DNA from: Pseudomonas sp. H1h
GTDB taxonomy: Bacteria; Pseudomonadota; Gammaproteobacteria; Pseudomonadales; Pseudomonadaceae
Reading direction: 5' to 3'
Assembly: GCF_000633255.1 (NCBI RefSeq)
Contig: NZ_AYMJ01000015.1
Span: forward strand, 356,286 to 420,285
DNA length: 64,000 nucleotides
The notes below the pieces were generated by a model. That model saw only the letters and a list, made by a program, of their open reading frames with translations. It had not been told where the DNA came from and did no database searches. Shown here one piece after another: positions 1-12,396 of the stretch (its first letter is position 1; every line of letters begins with the position of its first letter). The position numbers and the translations under genes are program-made.

Positions 1-1
1 T

Positions 2-1999
2 GGCGTGCGTCGCCGCGCGCCGTGGGATTTCGAGCGCGATTCGGCGTTGAAAAGTCTCTGCCAGCAGTTCTCCACGCAAGACCTGAAAGGCTTCGGTTGC
101 GAAACCCTGACCCTGGCCATCGGCGCCGCTGGTTGTTTGCTGGCCTATGCCAAGGAAACCCAGCGCACCGCCCTGCCCCATTTGCGCAGCCTGCGCCATG
201 AGCGCCTGGATGACACCGTGGTGCTCGACGGCGCGAGCCGTCGCAACCTCGAACTCGACACCAACCTGGCCGGCGGCCGCGACAACACCCTGCAATCGGT
301 GGTCGATCGCTGCCAGACCGCCATGGGCAGCCGCCTGCTGACCCGCTGGCTGAACCGTCCGCTGCGTGATCTGACCGTGTTGCTGGCGCGGCAGACGTCG
401 ATCACTTGCCTGCTCGACGGTTATCGCTTCGAAAAGCTGCAGCCACAACTCAAGGAAATCGGCGACATCGAGCGGATTCTGGCGCGGATCGGTCTGCGCA
501 ATGCGCGGCCGCGTGACCTCGCTCGCCTGCGCGATGCCCTCGGCGCCCTGCCGCAACTGCAAGTGGCGATGACCGACCTTGAGGCGCCGCACCTGCAACG
601 CCTGGCGACCACTACCAGTACCTACCCGGAACTGGCGGCCCTGCTGGAAAAAGCCATTATCGACAACCCGCCAGCAGTGATCCGCGACGGCGGTGTGCTG
701 AAAACCGGTTACGACAGTGAACTCGACGAGCTGCAATCGTTGAGCGAAAACGCCGGCCAGTTCCTGATTGACCTTGAAGCCCGGGAAAAGGCCCGCACCG
801 GCCTGGCCAACCTGAAAGTCGGCTACAACCGCATTCACGGCTACTTCATCGAGCTGCCGAGCAAGCAGGCCGAATCGGCTCCGGCGGACTACATCCGCCG
901 TCAGACGCTCAAAGGCGCCGAGCGCTTCATCACGCCGGAACTGAAAGAATTCGAAGACAAGGCGCTGTCAGCCAAGAGCCGCGCCCTGGCCCGCGAGAAG
1001 ATGCTCTACGAAGCGCTGCTGGAAGATCTGATCAGCCAACTGCCGCCATTGCAGGACACCGCCGGCGCGCTGGCCGAACTGGATGTGCTGAGCAACCTTG
1101 CCGAACGTGCGCTGAACCTTGACCTGAACTGCCCGCGCTTCGTCAGCGAGCCCTGCATGCGCATCACCCAGGGTCGTCACCCGGTGGTCGAGCAGGTGCT
1201 GACCACGCCGTTCGTGGCCAACGACCTGAGCCTGGATGACAATACCCGGATGCTGGTGATCACCGGCCCGAACATGGGTGGTAAATCCACCTACATGCGG
1301 CAAACCGCGTTGATCGTGCTGTTGGCGCATATCGGCAGCTTCGTGCCGGCAGCCAGTTGCGAGCTGTCGCTGGTGGACCGGATCTTCACCCGGATCGGCT
1401 CCAGCGATGACCTGGCCGGTGGCCGTTCGACCTTCATGGTCGAGATGAGCGAAACCGCCAACATCCTGCACAACGCCACCGAGCGCAGCCTGGTGTTGAT
1501 GGACGAAGTCGGACGCGGTACCAGCACCTTCGACGGTCTGTCCCTGGCATGGGCGGCGGCCGAGCGTCTGGCGCATCTGCGTGCCTATACTCTATTTGCG
1601 ACGCACTATTTCGAACTCACTGTGTTGCCGGAAGCCGAGCCGCTGGTAGCCAACGTGCACCTCAACGCTACCGAGCACAACGAGCGCATTGTGTTCCTGC
1701 ACCACGTATTGCCGGGGCCTGCCAGCCAGAGCTACGGCCTGGCGGTGGCGCAGTTGGCCGGCGTACCGAGCGAAGTGATCGTGCGTGCCCGTGAGCACTT
1801 GAGCCGACTGGAAGACACCGCATTGCCGCATGAAGCGCCCAAGCCTGCCGTCAAAGGCAAGCCAGCCGCTCCGCAGCAGAGCGATATGTTTGCCAGCCTG
1901 CCGCACCCGGTGCTGGATGAGTTGGCCAAAGTAGACCTCGATGACCTGACCCCGCGTCGAGCGCTCGAATTGTTATATGCACTTAAGAACCGGATCTAA
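2..1999 (+). CDS. mutS: DNA mismatch repair protein MutS (5' end outside the window)
   Basis: ATPase that recognises mismatches and small loops and recruits MutL. About 665 residues are present; MutS of pseudomonads has roughly 855-860, so the mismatch-reading N-terminal domain and part of the connector lie upstream of the window. The visible part carries the lever and clamp domains, then the ABC-type ATPase. The Walker A motif GPNMGGKST is encoded at about 1265-1291, followed by the Walker B/D-loop [12 protein letters not shown] (from about 1502) and the switch histidine in [10 protein letters not shown]-terminal tail with DMFASLPHP precedes the TAA stop. The frame is open to the window edge, so the GTG at 5 is not the true start. 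fdxA follows after about 160 bp. Confidence 0.97.
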   Translation, partial: GVRRRAPWDFERDSALKSLCQQFSTQDLKGFGCETLTLAIGAAGCLLAYAKETQRTALPHLRSLRHERLDDTVVLDGASRRNLELDTNLAGGRDNTLQSVVDRCQTAMGSRLLTRWLNRPLRDLTVLLARQTSITCLLDGYRFEKLQPQLKEIGDIERILARIGLRNARPRDLARLRDALGALPQLQVAMTDLEAPHLQRLATTTSTYPELAALLEKAIIDNPPAVIRDGGVLKTGYDSELDELQSLSENAGQFLIDLEAREKARTGLANLKVGYNRIHGYFIELPSKQAESAPADYIRRQTLKGAERFITPELKEFEDKALSAKSRALAREKMLYEALLEDLISQLPPLQDTAGALAELDVLSNLAERALNLDLNCPRFVSEPCMRITQGRHPVVEQVLTTPFVANDLSLDDNTRMLVITGPNMGGKSTYMRQTALIVLLAHIGSFVPAASCELSLVDRIFTRIGSSDDLAGGRSTFMVEMSETANILHNATERSLVLMDEVGRGTSTFDGLSLAWAAAERLAHLRAYTLFATHYFELTVLPEAEPLVANVHLNATEHNERIVFLHHVLPGPASQSYGLAVAQLAGVPSEVIVRAREHLSRLEDTALPHEAPKPAVKGKPAAPQQSDMFASLPHPVLDELAKVDLDDLTPRRALELLYALKNRI

Positions 2000-2162
2000 G
2001 CATTGAAGAACCGGATATAACGCAAACGGCGTCAAGCTGTTAGAATCTCGCGCGGTTTGGGATGCTGCTGGCTAATAGCCTGGCTGGCAGACATCGCTCC
2101 CGAACCTGGCGACCCCAACCGTGAAGGGGCAACGCTGCCGCCGCCTGAGGAGAAAATTAGAA

Positions 2163-2486
2163 ATGACCTTCGTCGTCACCGACAACTGCATCAAGTGCAA
2201 GTACACCGACTGCGTAGAAGTGTGTCCGGTGGACTGCTTTTACGAAGGCCCGAACTTCCTGGTGATTCACCCGGATGAGTGCATCGACTGCGCCCTGTGC
2301 GAACCAGAATGCCCGGCCGTGGCCATCTTCTCCGAGGACGAAGTTCCGGAAGAGATGCAGGAGTTCATTCAACTGAACGTTGAATTGGCCGAGATCTGGC
2401 CGAACATCACCGAGAAGAAAGAATCGCTGCCGGATGCCGAAGAGTGGGATGGCGTCAAAGGCAAGATCAAAGACCTCGAACGCTGA
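2163..2486 (+). CDS. fdxA: 7Fe ferredoxin FdxA
   Basis: Small soluble electron carrier, 107 residues. Cysteines 9, 12, 17, 21 and 25, followed by 40, 43, 46 and 50, give the spacing of a [3Fe-4S]/[4Fe-4S] bacterial ferredoxin. The remaining half is the acidic C-terminal extension typical of the Azotobacter-type family. The ATG at 2163 is chosen because it starts the conserved [17 protein letters not shown] segment and has a TGAGGAGAA ribosome binding site upstream; an in-frame start at 2121 lacks both. A TTAGAAT box near 2040-2046 is a possible -10 element. The mutS-fdxA-rsmZ-rpoS order is the usual one in Pseudomonas. Confidence 0.96.
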   Translation: MTFVVTDNCIKCKYTDCVEVCPVDCFYEGPNFLVIHPDECIDCALCEPECPAVAIFSEDEVPEEMQEFIQLNVELAEIWPNITEKKESLPDAEEWDGVKGKIKDLER

Positions 2487-2503
2487 TCTGTCGCGCGTTC
2501 TGA

Positions 2504-2526
2504 AAAGGCCCCTTGCGGGCCTTTTT
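2504..2526 (+). terminator. Rho-independent terminator of fdxA
   Basis: A GC-rich inverted repeat (AAAGGCCCC, short loop, GGGCCTTT) followed by a T run lies 18 bases behind the fdxA stop codon. Confidence 0.85.
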
Positions 2527-2554
2527 GCTTTCTGTCGTTTGCTTTGCTACGGGC

Positions 2555-2685
2555 AAAAAAAAGGGGCGGTTTGACCCGCCCACATTTTTTCCCTATTCCC
2601 TGTATTCCTTTTCATCGTCCTGATGAATCGCTTCCTGCGATGTCCATTCCCCTCTTCCTTGAAGGGCGTGTCTATCCGTCGACAC
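2555..2685 (-). ncRNA. rsmZ: RsmZ small regulatory RNA (RsmA/CsrA-sequestering)
   Basis: Read on the minus strand, this gives an RNA of about 130 nt that sequesters the translational repressors RsmA/RsmE. It contains nine GGA trinucleotides. Several sit in hairpin loops: GTGTC-loop-GACAC at the 5' end with a CGGAT loop (2668-2685), ATCGC-AGGAA-GCGAT, and TTCATC-AGGAC-GATGAA. It ends in GGGCGG-loop-CCGCCC and a run of eight U (2555-2581). A TAGTAT -10 box lies at 2693-2698 and puts the start near 2685. Location between fdxA and rpoS, size and fold match rsmZ of P. fluorescens and P. aeruginosa. Expression is expected to depend on GacA through the box at 2857-2874. Confidence 0.94.
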
Positions 2686-2692
2686 AGTGCTG

Positions 2693-2698
2693 ATACTA
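2693..2698 (-). promoter_or_regulatory. -10 element of rsmZ
   Basis: TAGTAT on the minus strand, seven bases upstream of the predicted first nucleotide of RsmZ. There is no recognisable -35 hexamer, which fits an activator-dependent sigma70 promoter. Confidence 0.6.
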
Positions 2699-2856
2699 AA
2701 GAGTTCCCAGCCCGGATCAATCGACCCCGATGGCCGTAAAGCGCTGTAATAAGCACTTCACATTAAAAAATAAACATATAAAACAATGAGTTAAATAACA
2801 GCACCGGGAGCAATCGACGTCTGCCGGCCTGTAAACATAGGGAACACTTACGAAAG

Positions 2857-2874
2857 AGTAAGCCAAGGCTTACA
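2857..2874 (-). promoter_or_regulatory. GacA box (upstream activating sequence of rsmZ)
   Basis: TGTAAGCCTTGGCTTACT on the minus strand is a near-perfect 18-bp palindrome and matches the known GacA consensus TGTAAG-N6-CTTACA except for the last base. Its centre lies about 180 bp upstream of the predicted rsmZ start, the distance known for rsmZ promoters in pseudomonads. The stretch between box and promoter (about 2700-2856) holds no gene. Confidence 0.88.
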
Positions 2875-2965
2875 CCGCAAGACTACAAACGATGGAAATG
2901 CCTACCGTATGTCCGGCAATGAGCCCCCTCGCCATAGAACACCGCCCTCCGTACTGGTGCAGACA

Positions 2966-2998
2966 ACAAAAAGCCCCGAACCAGTCGGGGCTTTTTGT
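2966..2998 (-). terminator. Terminator of rpoS (bidirectional shape)
   Basis: AAGCCCCGA and TCGGGGCTT pair around a five-base loop, with T-rich tails on both strands. It lies about 20 bases beyond the rpoS stop codon and shields rsmZ from rpoS read-through. Confidence 0.85.
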
Positions 2999-3018
2999 TG
3001 GCGGTCGATCAAAGGCGC

Positions 3019-4026
3019 TTACTGAAACAGCGACTCGCTCGACAGGCCATTCTTCTCGAGGATTTCGCGAAGGCGCTTGAGGCCTTCCACCTGGATCTGC
3101 CGCACCCGTTCCCGGGTCAGGCCGATCTCCAGGCCTACATCTTCCAGCGTGCTGCTCTCATGGCCGCGCAGACCGAAGCGGCGTACGACCACCTCGCGCT
3201 GCTTGTCGGTCAGTTCCGAGAGCCATTGATCGATGCTCTGCGACAGGTCGTCATCCTGCAGCAGTTCGCATGGATCGGTCGGACGGTCATCCGTCAGGGT
3301 GTCCAGCAGGGTTTTATCCGAATCCGGCCCCAGCGAGACGTCGACCGAAGAAACCCGCTCGTTCAGGCCAAGCATGCGCTTGACCTCGCCCACCGGTTTT
3401 TCCAGCAGGTTGGCGATTTCTTCGGGTGAAGGTTCGTGATCGAGCTTTTGCGTCAGCTCCCGTGCAGCCCGCAGGTACACGTTGAGCTCCTTGACCACAT
3501 GGATCGGCAACCGGATGGTCCGGGTCTGATTCATGATCGCACGCTCGATGGTCTGACGAATCCACCAGGTGGCGTAGGTCGAGAAGCGGAAGCCGCGCTC
3601 GGGATCGAACTTTTCCACCGCGCGGATCAATCCAAGGTTGCCCTCTTCGATCAGATCCAGCAGCGACAGCCCCCGATTGACGTAACGCCGGGCGATCTTC
3701 ACGACCAGCCGCAGATTACTTTCAATCATGCGCTTGCGCCCCGCCGGATCGCCACTTTGCGACAGACGCGCAAAATGAACTTCTTCCTCGGGGGAGAGCA
3801 GTGGAGAAAAGCCGATTTCGTTGAGATACAACTGCGTGGCATCGAGTGCACGCGTGTAGTCGATGTACTTGTGTTGTTTAAGTGAAGCGGAGTGTTTGGA
3901 TTTGGAACGAACGGAAGGTGGAGCAGCCCCTTCATCATTCGACATCGAATCCGAATCGATGCCGGCCTCCATAAGGAGAACCTCATCGTCGATGTCAAAC
4001 TCCGGCACTTCTTTACTGAGAGCCAT
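3019..4026 (-). CDS. rpoS: RNA polymerase sigma factor RpoS (sigma-38)
   Basis: Master sigma factor of stationary phase and general stress, 335 residues. Region 1.2 begins near residue 62. Region 2 carries the [20 protein letters not shown] stretch (about 86-105) and the core-binding and -10-melting segment [20 protein letters not shown], then [16 protein letters not shown]. Region 3 and the region 4 helix-turn-helix ([18 protein letters not shown]) follow. Length and acidic N-terminus are typical of Pseudomonas. It lies 105 bp downstream of nlpD; by analogy with other gammaproteobacteria the main promoter should be inside nlpD. The leader contains a hairpin at 4092-4122. Confidence 0.98.
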   Translation of the reverse strand: MALSKEVPEFDIDDEVLLMEAGIDSDSMSNDEGAAPPSVRSKSKHSASLKQHKYIDYTRALDATQLYLNEIGFSPLLSPEEEVHFARLSQSGDPAGRKRMIESNLRLVVKIARRYVNRGLSLLDLIEEGNLGLIRAVEKFDPERGFRFSTYATWWIRQTIERAIMNQTRTIRLPIHVVKELNVYLRAARELTQKLDHEPSPEEIANLLEKPVGEVKRMLGLNERVSSVDVSLGPDSDKTLLDTLTDDRPTDPCELLQDDDLSQSIDQWLSELTDKQREVVVRRFGLRGHESSTLEDVGLEIGLTRERVRQIQVEGLKRLREILEKNGLSSESLFQ

Positions 4027-4091
4027 TGTTATAGTCCTTTGGTGAGTTCGACCCCAAGCTCAAGCGACGCCTTTATCCTTGGCAGCGCTGG

Positions 4092-4122
4092 AGCCTGTCC
4101 CCTCTACGCGACGGAACAGGCT
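4092..4122 (-). other. Inverted repeat in the nlpD-rpoS gap (rpoS leader hairpin)
   Basis: AGCCTGT and ACAGGCT form a 7-bp stem around a 17-base loop about 70 bases upstream of the rpoS start. There is no T tract, so it looks like a leader structure in the rpoS mRNA, not a terminator. Function is not known from sequence. Confidence 0.4.
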
Positions 4123-4131
4123 GGCCTCAAA

Positions 4132-5013
4132 TCAACGTCTGGGCAGGAACTGCAGCGGATCTACAGGTTTACCTTGTCGGCGAATCTCAAAATGCAGTTT
4201 CACCCGGTCTGTACCCGTTGACCCCATTTCGGCAATTGTCTGTCCGACTTTGACCTGCTGCCCCTCCCGTACCAACAGCCTGCGGTTATGTCCGTAGGCA
4301 CTGACGTAGGTTTCGCTGTGTTTGATGATGACTAATTCGCCGTAGCCCCTTAAGCCACTCCCGGCGTAAACCACCGTCCCATCAGACGCAGCTAAAACAG
4401 GCTGTCCCAAATCTCCGGCGATATCAATTCCTTTATTCAAACTACCGTTTGAAGAGAATTTTCCAATAAGAATGCCATTAGATGGCCATCCCCAGCCGGT
4501 CGGGGCTGGTCCCGGTGGAGGCAGTGGAGCCGGTGCCGGTTTGCTTGCGACGGACGGTGCAGCCCCCGCGGAAGCGGCCCCCGAGCCGGTCACCGTGGTG
4601 GTAGTCGTGCCGTTCGCCTGGCGCCGGATTACCGTGGTTTTGCTCGACGATGATGGCGAAGCGCTGCTGTTGCTCACCACAGCCGTTGGTGTTGAACCGG
4701 TGCGGCCGTCGAAGCGAATTGTCTGACCCGGATGGATCGTATACGGCGTAGGAATATTGTTCCGGGCGGCGAGGGCTTTGTAGTCCCAGCCGTAGCGAAA
4801 AGCGATCGAAAACAGCGTATCGCCCGGACGGACTACATACTGCCCGGTCGTGACGGCAGGACGCTGGGCCGCCGCACTGTTGCGATCGACCACGCGCACG
4901 TTGCTCGATTTGGTGCTGGAGCAACCGACCAGCAAGGTGCTCAATACAAGGCCAGTCACCAGGCGCTGAAAGCTCGTGTTACCCATACGCTGCGCAATGA
5001 CTGTGAGACTCAC
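4132..5013 (-). CDS. nlpD: Lipoprotein NlpD with LysM and degenerate LytM/M23 domain
   Basis: Outer-membrane lipoprotein that activates the AmiC-type amidase during daughter-cell separation. From the GTG at 5013 it has 293 residues: a signal peptide with lipobox LVGC (Cys31), a LysM peptidoglycan-binding domain (about 54-98), a Ser/Ala/Pro-rich linker and a C-terminal M23 domain. The first zinc ligand histidine is replaced by Asn in NKGIDIAG, as in E. coli NlpD. The domain is therefore an activator and not an active endopeptidase. The GTG is preceded by GGGAG; an in-frame ATG at 4986 (284 residues) is the alternative. The order pcm-nlpD-rpoS is conserved. Confidence 0.93.
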   Translation of the reverse strand: MSLTVIAQRMGNTSFQRLVTGLVLSTLLVGCSSTKSSNVRVVDRNSAAAQRPAVTTGQYVVRPGDTLFSIAFRYGWDYKALAARNNIPTPYTIHPGQTIRFDGRTGSTPTAVVSNSSASPSSSSKTTVIRRQANGTTTTTVTGSGAASAGAAPSVASKPAPAPLPPPGPAPTGWGWPSNGILIGKFSSNGSLNKGIDIAGDLGQPVLAASDGTVVYAGSGLRGYGELVIIKHSETYVSAYGHNRRLLVREGQQVKVGQTIAEMGSTGTDRVKLHFEIRRQGKPVDPLQFLPRR

Positions 5014-5225
5014 CCGCCGCTCCCTTTGTGGTGGCTGAAATATGTGGAATGCCGTATTGCGGCACGTAGTGTCGCAAGTATAACGGGCCGCACAGGCTTT
5101 ACCGTTAAAGATGCGAAAACGCTTCACGCACACGTTTGCCCGTGGGCAATGGGTTGCGTTTAAACCTTCACTGCCGGTGTAAGACCCAGTCCAGCGCAAG
5201 GAATTCAGCGCTCGCAAACAAATGC

Positions 5226-6639
<1,414 letters not shown>

Positions 6640-6652
<13 letters not shown>

Positions 6653-7698
6653 GGGCTGTCCGTCTGCCCCACCGGCACCAGATCAACGAGTTCGCGCACC
6701 AATACGGTGGCGAAGCATCCGGCCGGGAGGACGAATTCCAGTTGCAGAATGTCAGGCTGGGGATAATGCCACGACAACCCGCCAATGGGCAGCCGCAGGA
6801 TGCGTCGTTCGTGGCTCATTCCAGCATTGATCAACCAATCGCGCAGATCCGCTTCACGCTCGGCGATCCCCTGCTCCAGTTCATGGACAGCGCCTGCGGT
6901 CGGCGAGTCACCTTCGCCCCACTGCGGACCGGTCGGGTGCAGATCGAGAATCGCCAGGCGCGGATCACTGCATTCGGCCTCACCGGCCGGAAAAAAACTG
7001 CGACTGTCGGTGAACGCCAGCAGATCGCCCACCTGCGCCTGCTGCCAGGTGCCGTCGGCAACCCGCGCGGCCAGCACTTGATTGAACAGAAAACTGCGCG
7101 CCGTCGACAGCAAACGCGAGCGCACATTGCGCTGCTCCGGCAAGGCCTTGCGCGCCGCCCAGGCACGCGCATCAACGACGTTGCCGCCGTCATGGCCGAA
7201 ACGCTGGGCGCCGAAATAGTTGGGAATGCCTTGCTTGGCGATCAGTTGCAGACGCTGTTCGATCGCCGCCTTGTCGCCAGCAAACTGGGTCAAGCGCAAG
7301 GTAAAGCCGTTGGCCGAATGCGCACCGCGTTGCAGCTTGCGTTTGTGGCGCGTGGTCTTGAGGATCTTCAGCGTGTCGTTTTCCGCCGCCGACAGGTCCG
7401 GATCAGCCTTGCCCGGCAGCTGCACACTGAACCACTGACGGGTCAGCGCCTGACGATCCTTGAGCCCGGCATAGCTGACGGTGCGCAATGGCACGCCAGC
7501 CGCCTTGGCAATCCGCCGCGCTGCTTCCTCGGTGTTCAGACCGCGTTTTTCCACCCAGATCCACAGATGTTCGCCATCGCCGCTGAACGGGATATCGAGC
7601 ACTTCATCGACCTGAAAATCTTCGGCGATGGCTTTCAGTACTGCAGTACCGAGGGGTTCGCCATAGGCGCGCGGGCCGAGCAGTTGCAGTTCGTTCAT
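6640..7698 (-). CDS. truD: tRNA pseudouridine(13) synthase TruD
   Basis: Isomerises U13 of tRNA-Glu to pseudouridine. It has 352 residues. The catalytic aspartate lies in [16 protein letters not shown] (about residue 80), preceded by [20 protein letters not shown]. The [11 protein letters not shown] motif and the TruD insertion domain follow. Its start codon overlaps the ispF stop (ATGA) and its end overlaps surE, the usual ispF-truD-surE-pcm arrangement of gammaproteobacteria. Confidence 0.97.
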
Positions 7699-8168
7699 GC
7701 GCGCAGCAACAAGGCAACGGAATGCACGGCAATGCCTTCTTCGCGTCCGACAAAGCCAAGCTTTTCGGTGGTGGTAGCTTTCACGTTCACTTGGTCCAAC
7801 TCAACTTGAAGATCGGCGGCGATCAACGCGCGCATCGATTCGATATGCGGGGCCATTTTCGGTGCCTGGGCAACGATGGTGTTGTCGACGTTGCCGATTT
7901 TCCAGCCCTTGGCGTGGATCAACGCGACCACATGACGCAGCAGCACACGGCTGTCGGCGCCCTTGAATTGCGGGTCGGTGTCCGGAAAGTGTTTGCCGAT
8001 ATCACCCAACGCAGCCGCACCGAGCAAGGCATCGCTCAAAGCGTGCAGCAGGACGTCACCGTCGGAGTGAGCGAGCAGCCCGAAGCCGTGTGCAATGCGC
8101 ACGCCGCCCAGAGTAATGAAATCGCCTTCAGCGAAACGGTGCACATCGTAGCCGTGGCCAATACGCAT
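7695..8168 (-). CDS. ispF: 2-C-methyl-D-erythritol 2,4-cyclodiphosphate synthase
   Basis: Fifth step of the MEP isoprenoid pathway. From the ATG at 8168 it has 157 residues, the normal length, with metal ligands Asp8 and His10 in [12 protein letters not shown], the [20 protein letters not shown] loop and [15 protein letters not shown] at the C-terminus. The start is unusual. The eight T of the fghA terminator touch the ATG directly and no clear ribosome binding site exists. An in-frame ATG at 8213 overlaps the fghA stop as TAATG and would add 15 residues encoded by the hairpin itself. I keep the conserved start. Confidence 0.93.
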   Translation of the reverse strand: MRIGHGYDVHRFAEGDFITLGGVRIAHGFGLLAHSDGDVLLHALSDALLGAAALGDIGKHFPDTDPQFKGADSRVLLRHVVALIHAKGWKIGNVDNTIVAQAPKMAPHIESMRALIAADLQVELDQVNVKATTTEKLGFVGREEGIAVHSVALLLRA

Positions 8169-8199
8169 AAAAAAAACGCCCCGATTTTTGTCAGGGCGT
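8169..8199 (-). terminator. Terminator between fghA and ispF, abutting the ispF start
   Basis: ACGCCC and GGGCGT pair around a 12-base loop and are followed on the minus strand by eight T, after which the ispF ATG begins without a gap. It probably ends the fghA transcript or attenuates entry into ispF. Confidence 0.7.
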
Positions 8200-8212
8200 G
8201 ATTCTACCTGCA

Positions 8213-9058
8213 TTAGGCCCGAAGGGCGCGTGCGTGATGCTGCAAGTGGTCGTCAACGAAGCTTGAGATGAAAAAATAGCTGTGGTCGTAGCCCGGTTGC
8301 AGGCGCAACGTCAGCGCATGGCCCGCTTGTTTTGCCGCTTGTTGCAGAGCCTCGGGTTTGAGCTGGTTTTCAAGGAAATCATCGCGATCCCCCTGATCGA
8401 CCAACAACGGCAGTTTCTCGTCGGCCTCTGCAATCAGCGCGCAGGCATCCCATTCTTTCCACTTGGAGCGGTCTTCACCCAGATAACGGGAGAACGCCTT
8501 CTGCCCCCAAGGGCAGTCCATCGGATTGTTGATCGGCGAAAACGCCGACACCGACTGGTAGCGTCCCGGATTGCGCAGCGCACAGACCAACGCACCGTGG
8601 CCGCCCATGGAGTGGCCGCTGATACTGCGTTTGTCCGACGCCGGGAAATGCGCCTCGACCAGCGCAGGTAATTCCTGCACAACGTAATCATGCATCCGAT
8701 AGTGCCGCGACCACGGTTCCTGCGTGGCGTTCAGGTAGAACCCCGCGCCAAGGCCGAAATCCCAGGCGCCATCCGGGTCACCCGGTACATCCGGGCCACG
8801 CGGACTGGTGTCCGGCGCGACGATGATCAGGCCAAGTTCGGCCGCCATGCGCATCGCTCCGGCCTTCTGCATGAAGTTCTCGTCGGTGCAGGTCAGCCCC
8901 GACAACCAGTACAGCACCGGCAACTGACCGCCCTGCTCCGCTTGTGGCGGCAGGTACACGGCAAACACCATGTCACAACCGAGCACCTCGGAGCGGTGGC
9001 GATAGCGCTTGTGCCAACCCCCGAAACTTTTCTGACAGGAGATGTTTTCCAGACTCAT
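8213..9058 (-). CDS. fghA: S-formylglutathione hydrolase
   Basis: Second enzyme of glutathione-dependent formaldehyde detoxification; it hydrolyses S-formylglutathione to formate and glutathione. It has 281 residues of the esterase D alpha/beta-hydrolase family. The nucleophile Ser150 lies in [11 protein letters not shown], and the acid and base of the triad are in [10 protein letters not shown] and GYDHSYFF. The oxyanion region is [11 protein letters not shown]. It lies directly downstream of adhC with a 65-bp gap that holds a hairpin (9078-9110). The product is cytoplasmic; no signal peptide is present. Confidence 0.96.
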   Translation of the reverse strand: MSLENISCQKSFGGWHKRYRHRSEVLGCDMVFAVYLPPQAEQGGQLPVLYWLSGLTCTDENFMQKAGAMRMAAELGLIIVAPDTSPRGPDVPGDPDGAWDFGLGAGFYLNATQEPWSRHYRMHDYVVQELPALVEAHFPASDKRSISGHSMGGHGALVCALRNPGRYQSVSAFSPINNPMDCPWGQKAFSRYLGEDRSKWKEWDACALIAEADEKLPLLVDQGDRDDFLENQLKPEALQQAAKQAGHALTLRLQPGYDHSYFFISSFVDDHLQHHARALRA

Positions 9059-9077
9059 GTAAAGACTCCTACGCGGT

Positions 9078-9110
9078 CACGGCTAAAAGCTTTCAACGCT
9101 TGTAGCCGTG
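9078..9110 (-). other. Hairpin between adhC and fghA
   Basis: CACGGCTA and TAGCCGTG form a perfect 8-bp stem whose loop contains a second small AAGC/GCTT stem. No T run follows. It may modulate the adhC:fghA transcript ratio, which is an inference from its position only. Confidence 0.4.
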
Positions 9111-9123
9111 GCGCCACGAATGA

Positions 9124-11249
<2,126 letters not shown>

Positions 11250-11292
11250 ACAGTCATCGGTGTGTCAGCAAAGTATTGGTTGGCTGAAACAT

Positions 11293-11392
11293 CGCCTTCG
11301 CGAGCAGGCTCGCTCCCACAGTGGATCCTCAGTGGATGCAAATTTGTGTTCGGCGTCATTCAAAGGTGGGAGCGAGCCTGCTCGCGAAAGCG
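11293..11392. repeat. REPIN (inverted pair of REP sequences)
   Basis: Two REP cores, GCGAGCAGGCTCGCTCCCAC and its inverted copy, face each other about 60 bp apart. This one fills the gap between the convergent LysR gene and ispD and may act as a transcript barrier. Confidence 0.9.
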
Positions 11393-11413
11393 ATCTGACA
11401 GGCGCCACTGCAC

Positions 11414-12121
11414 TCAGCGGCGGTTAGCCCAACGCTGGCGCAGCCATTCGAGGTCTTCAGGCCGGGTGACCTTGAGGTTGTCCGCCCGACCTTCGATCAG
11501 GCGTGGCGCCAGGCCGGCCCACTCCATCGCCGAGGCTTCATCGGTGATCAGCGCATCAGCCACCAGGCTATCCGCCAACGCCCGATGCAGCGCGCCGAGA
11601 CGGAACATCTGTGGCGTGTAGGCCTGCCAGATCACGCTGCGATCGACGGTTTCGACCACACGACCGTGCTTGTCGATGCGTTTAAGCGTGTCGCGTGCCG
11701 GCACTGCCAGCAGGCCACCCACCGGGTCATGCGCCAGCTCAGCCAGCAGTTTGTCGAGATCGTCGCGACTCAGGTTGGGCCGTGCCGCATCGTGCACCAG
11801 CACCCAATCCTCATCGTCGGCCCCTTGCGCATGCAGATGCAGCAAGGCGTTGAGCACCGACCCGGAACGCTCCGAGGCGCCCTCGACGCGCTGAATCCGC
11901 GAATCGCTGGCGCACGCCAGGTTTGGCCAATAAGGATCATCAACAGCAAGACTGACCACCAGGCCCTTGAGGCTCGGATGATCAAGAAAACAGCCAAGGC
12001 TGTGTTCAAGAATTGTGCGTCCGCCCAGTTGCAGGTATTGCTTGGGACGGTCCGCGGCCATTCGGGCACCGACGCCCGCGGCAGGAATCACGGCCCAGAA
12101 GGCCGGCAGGGAATCGATCAT
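11414..12121 (-). CDS. ispD: 2-C-methyl-D-erythritol 4-phosphate cytidylyltransferase
   Basis: Third step of the MEP pathway; it transfers CMP from CTP to methylerythritol phosphate. It has 235 residues. The nucleotide loop AAGVGARMAADRPKQYLQLG is at the N-terminus, then VLVHDAARP and the ITDEASAMEW segment. The start overlaps the ftsB stop as ATGA, so both genes are probably translationally coupled. ispF is a few kilobases away in a different operon, as is usual in pseudomonads. Confidence 0.97.
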   Translation of the reverse strand: MIDSLPAFWAVIPAAGVGARMAADRPKQYLQLGGRTILEHSLGCFLDHPSLKGLVVSLAVDDPYWPNLACASDSRIQRVEGASERSGSVLNALLHLHAQGADDEDWVLVHDAARPNLSRDDLDKLLAELAHDPVGGLLAVPARDTLKRIDKHGRVVETVDRSVIWQAYTPQMFRLGALHRALADSLVADALITDEASAMEWAGLAPRLIEGRADNLKVTRPEDLEWLRQRWANRR

Positions 12122-12396
12122 TGGGCCAACTGGTAAAGGGTTTCACCGTCCTTGACCATGCCCAGCTCATGGCGAGCCCGTTCTTCAACGGTCTCCATGC
12201 CTTTCTTCAGTTCGCTGACTTCCGCGTCCATCACCCGGTTGCGCTCCAGCAGGGCTTCGTTCTCGGCGTGTTGATCAGCAATCTGCTGATTCAGCTCGGC
12301 AACCTGCGCCAGACTGCCATTGCCCACCCACAGGCGGTACTGCAGACCGGCCAGCAGCAAGAGCAAAACGAGAAACAACCAGTAAGGACTGCGCAT
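12118..12396 (-). CDS. ftsB: Cell division protein FtsB
   Basis: Small bitopic divisome protein that joins FtsL and FtsQ. It has 92 residues: a short cytoplasmic N-terminus, one membrane helix (about 4-22, LLLLLAGLQYRLWVG), then a periplasmic coiled coil rich in Gln, Asn and Glu (about 28-70), ending with an ARHELGMVKDGETLYQ motif typical of the family. Position between eno and ispD is conserved in gammaproteobacteria. A gap of 329 bp separates it from eno. Confidence 0.95.
   Translation of the reverse strand: MRSPYWLFLVLLLLLAGLQYRLWVGNGSLAQVAELNQQIADQHAENEALLERNRVMDAEVSELKKGMETVEERARHELGMVKDGETLYQLAQ

Noticed and set aside
2547..2756. A 69-codon minus-strand frame over rsmZ
   Set aside because: The interval is explained by rsmZ hairpins, GGA motifs, promoter and terminator; no Shine-Dalgarno suits the frame.
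4132..5217. Longer 361-residue version of NlpD starting at 5217
   Set aside because: The extra 68 residues would bury the lipoprotein signal peptide inside the protein. The GTG at 5013 has a good ribosome binding site.
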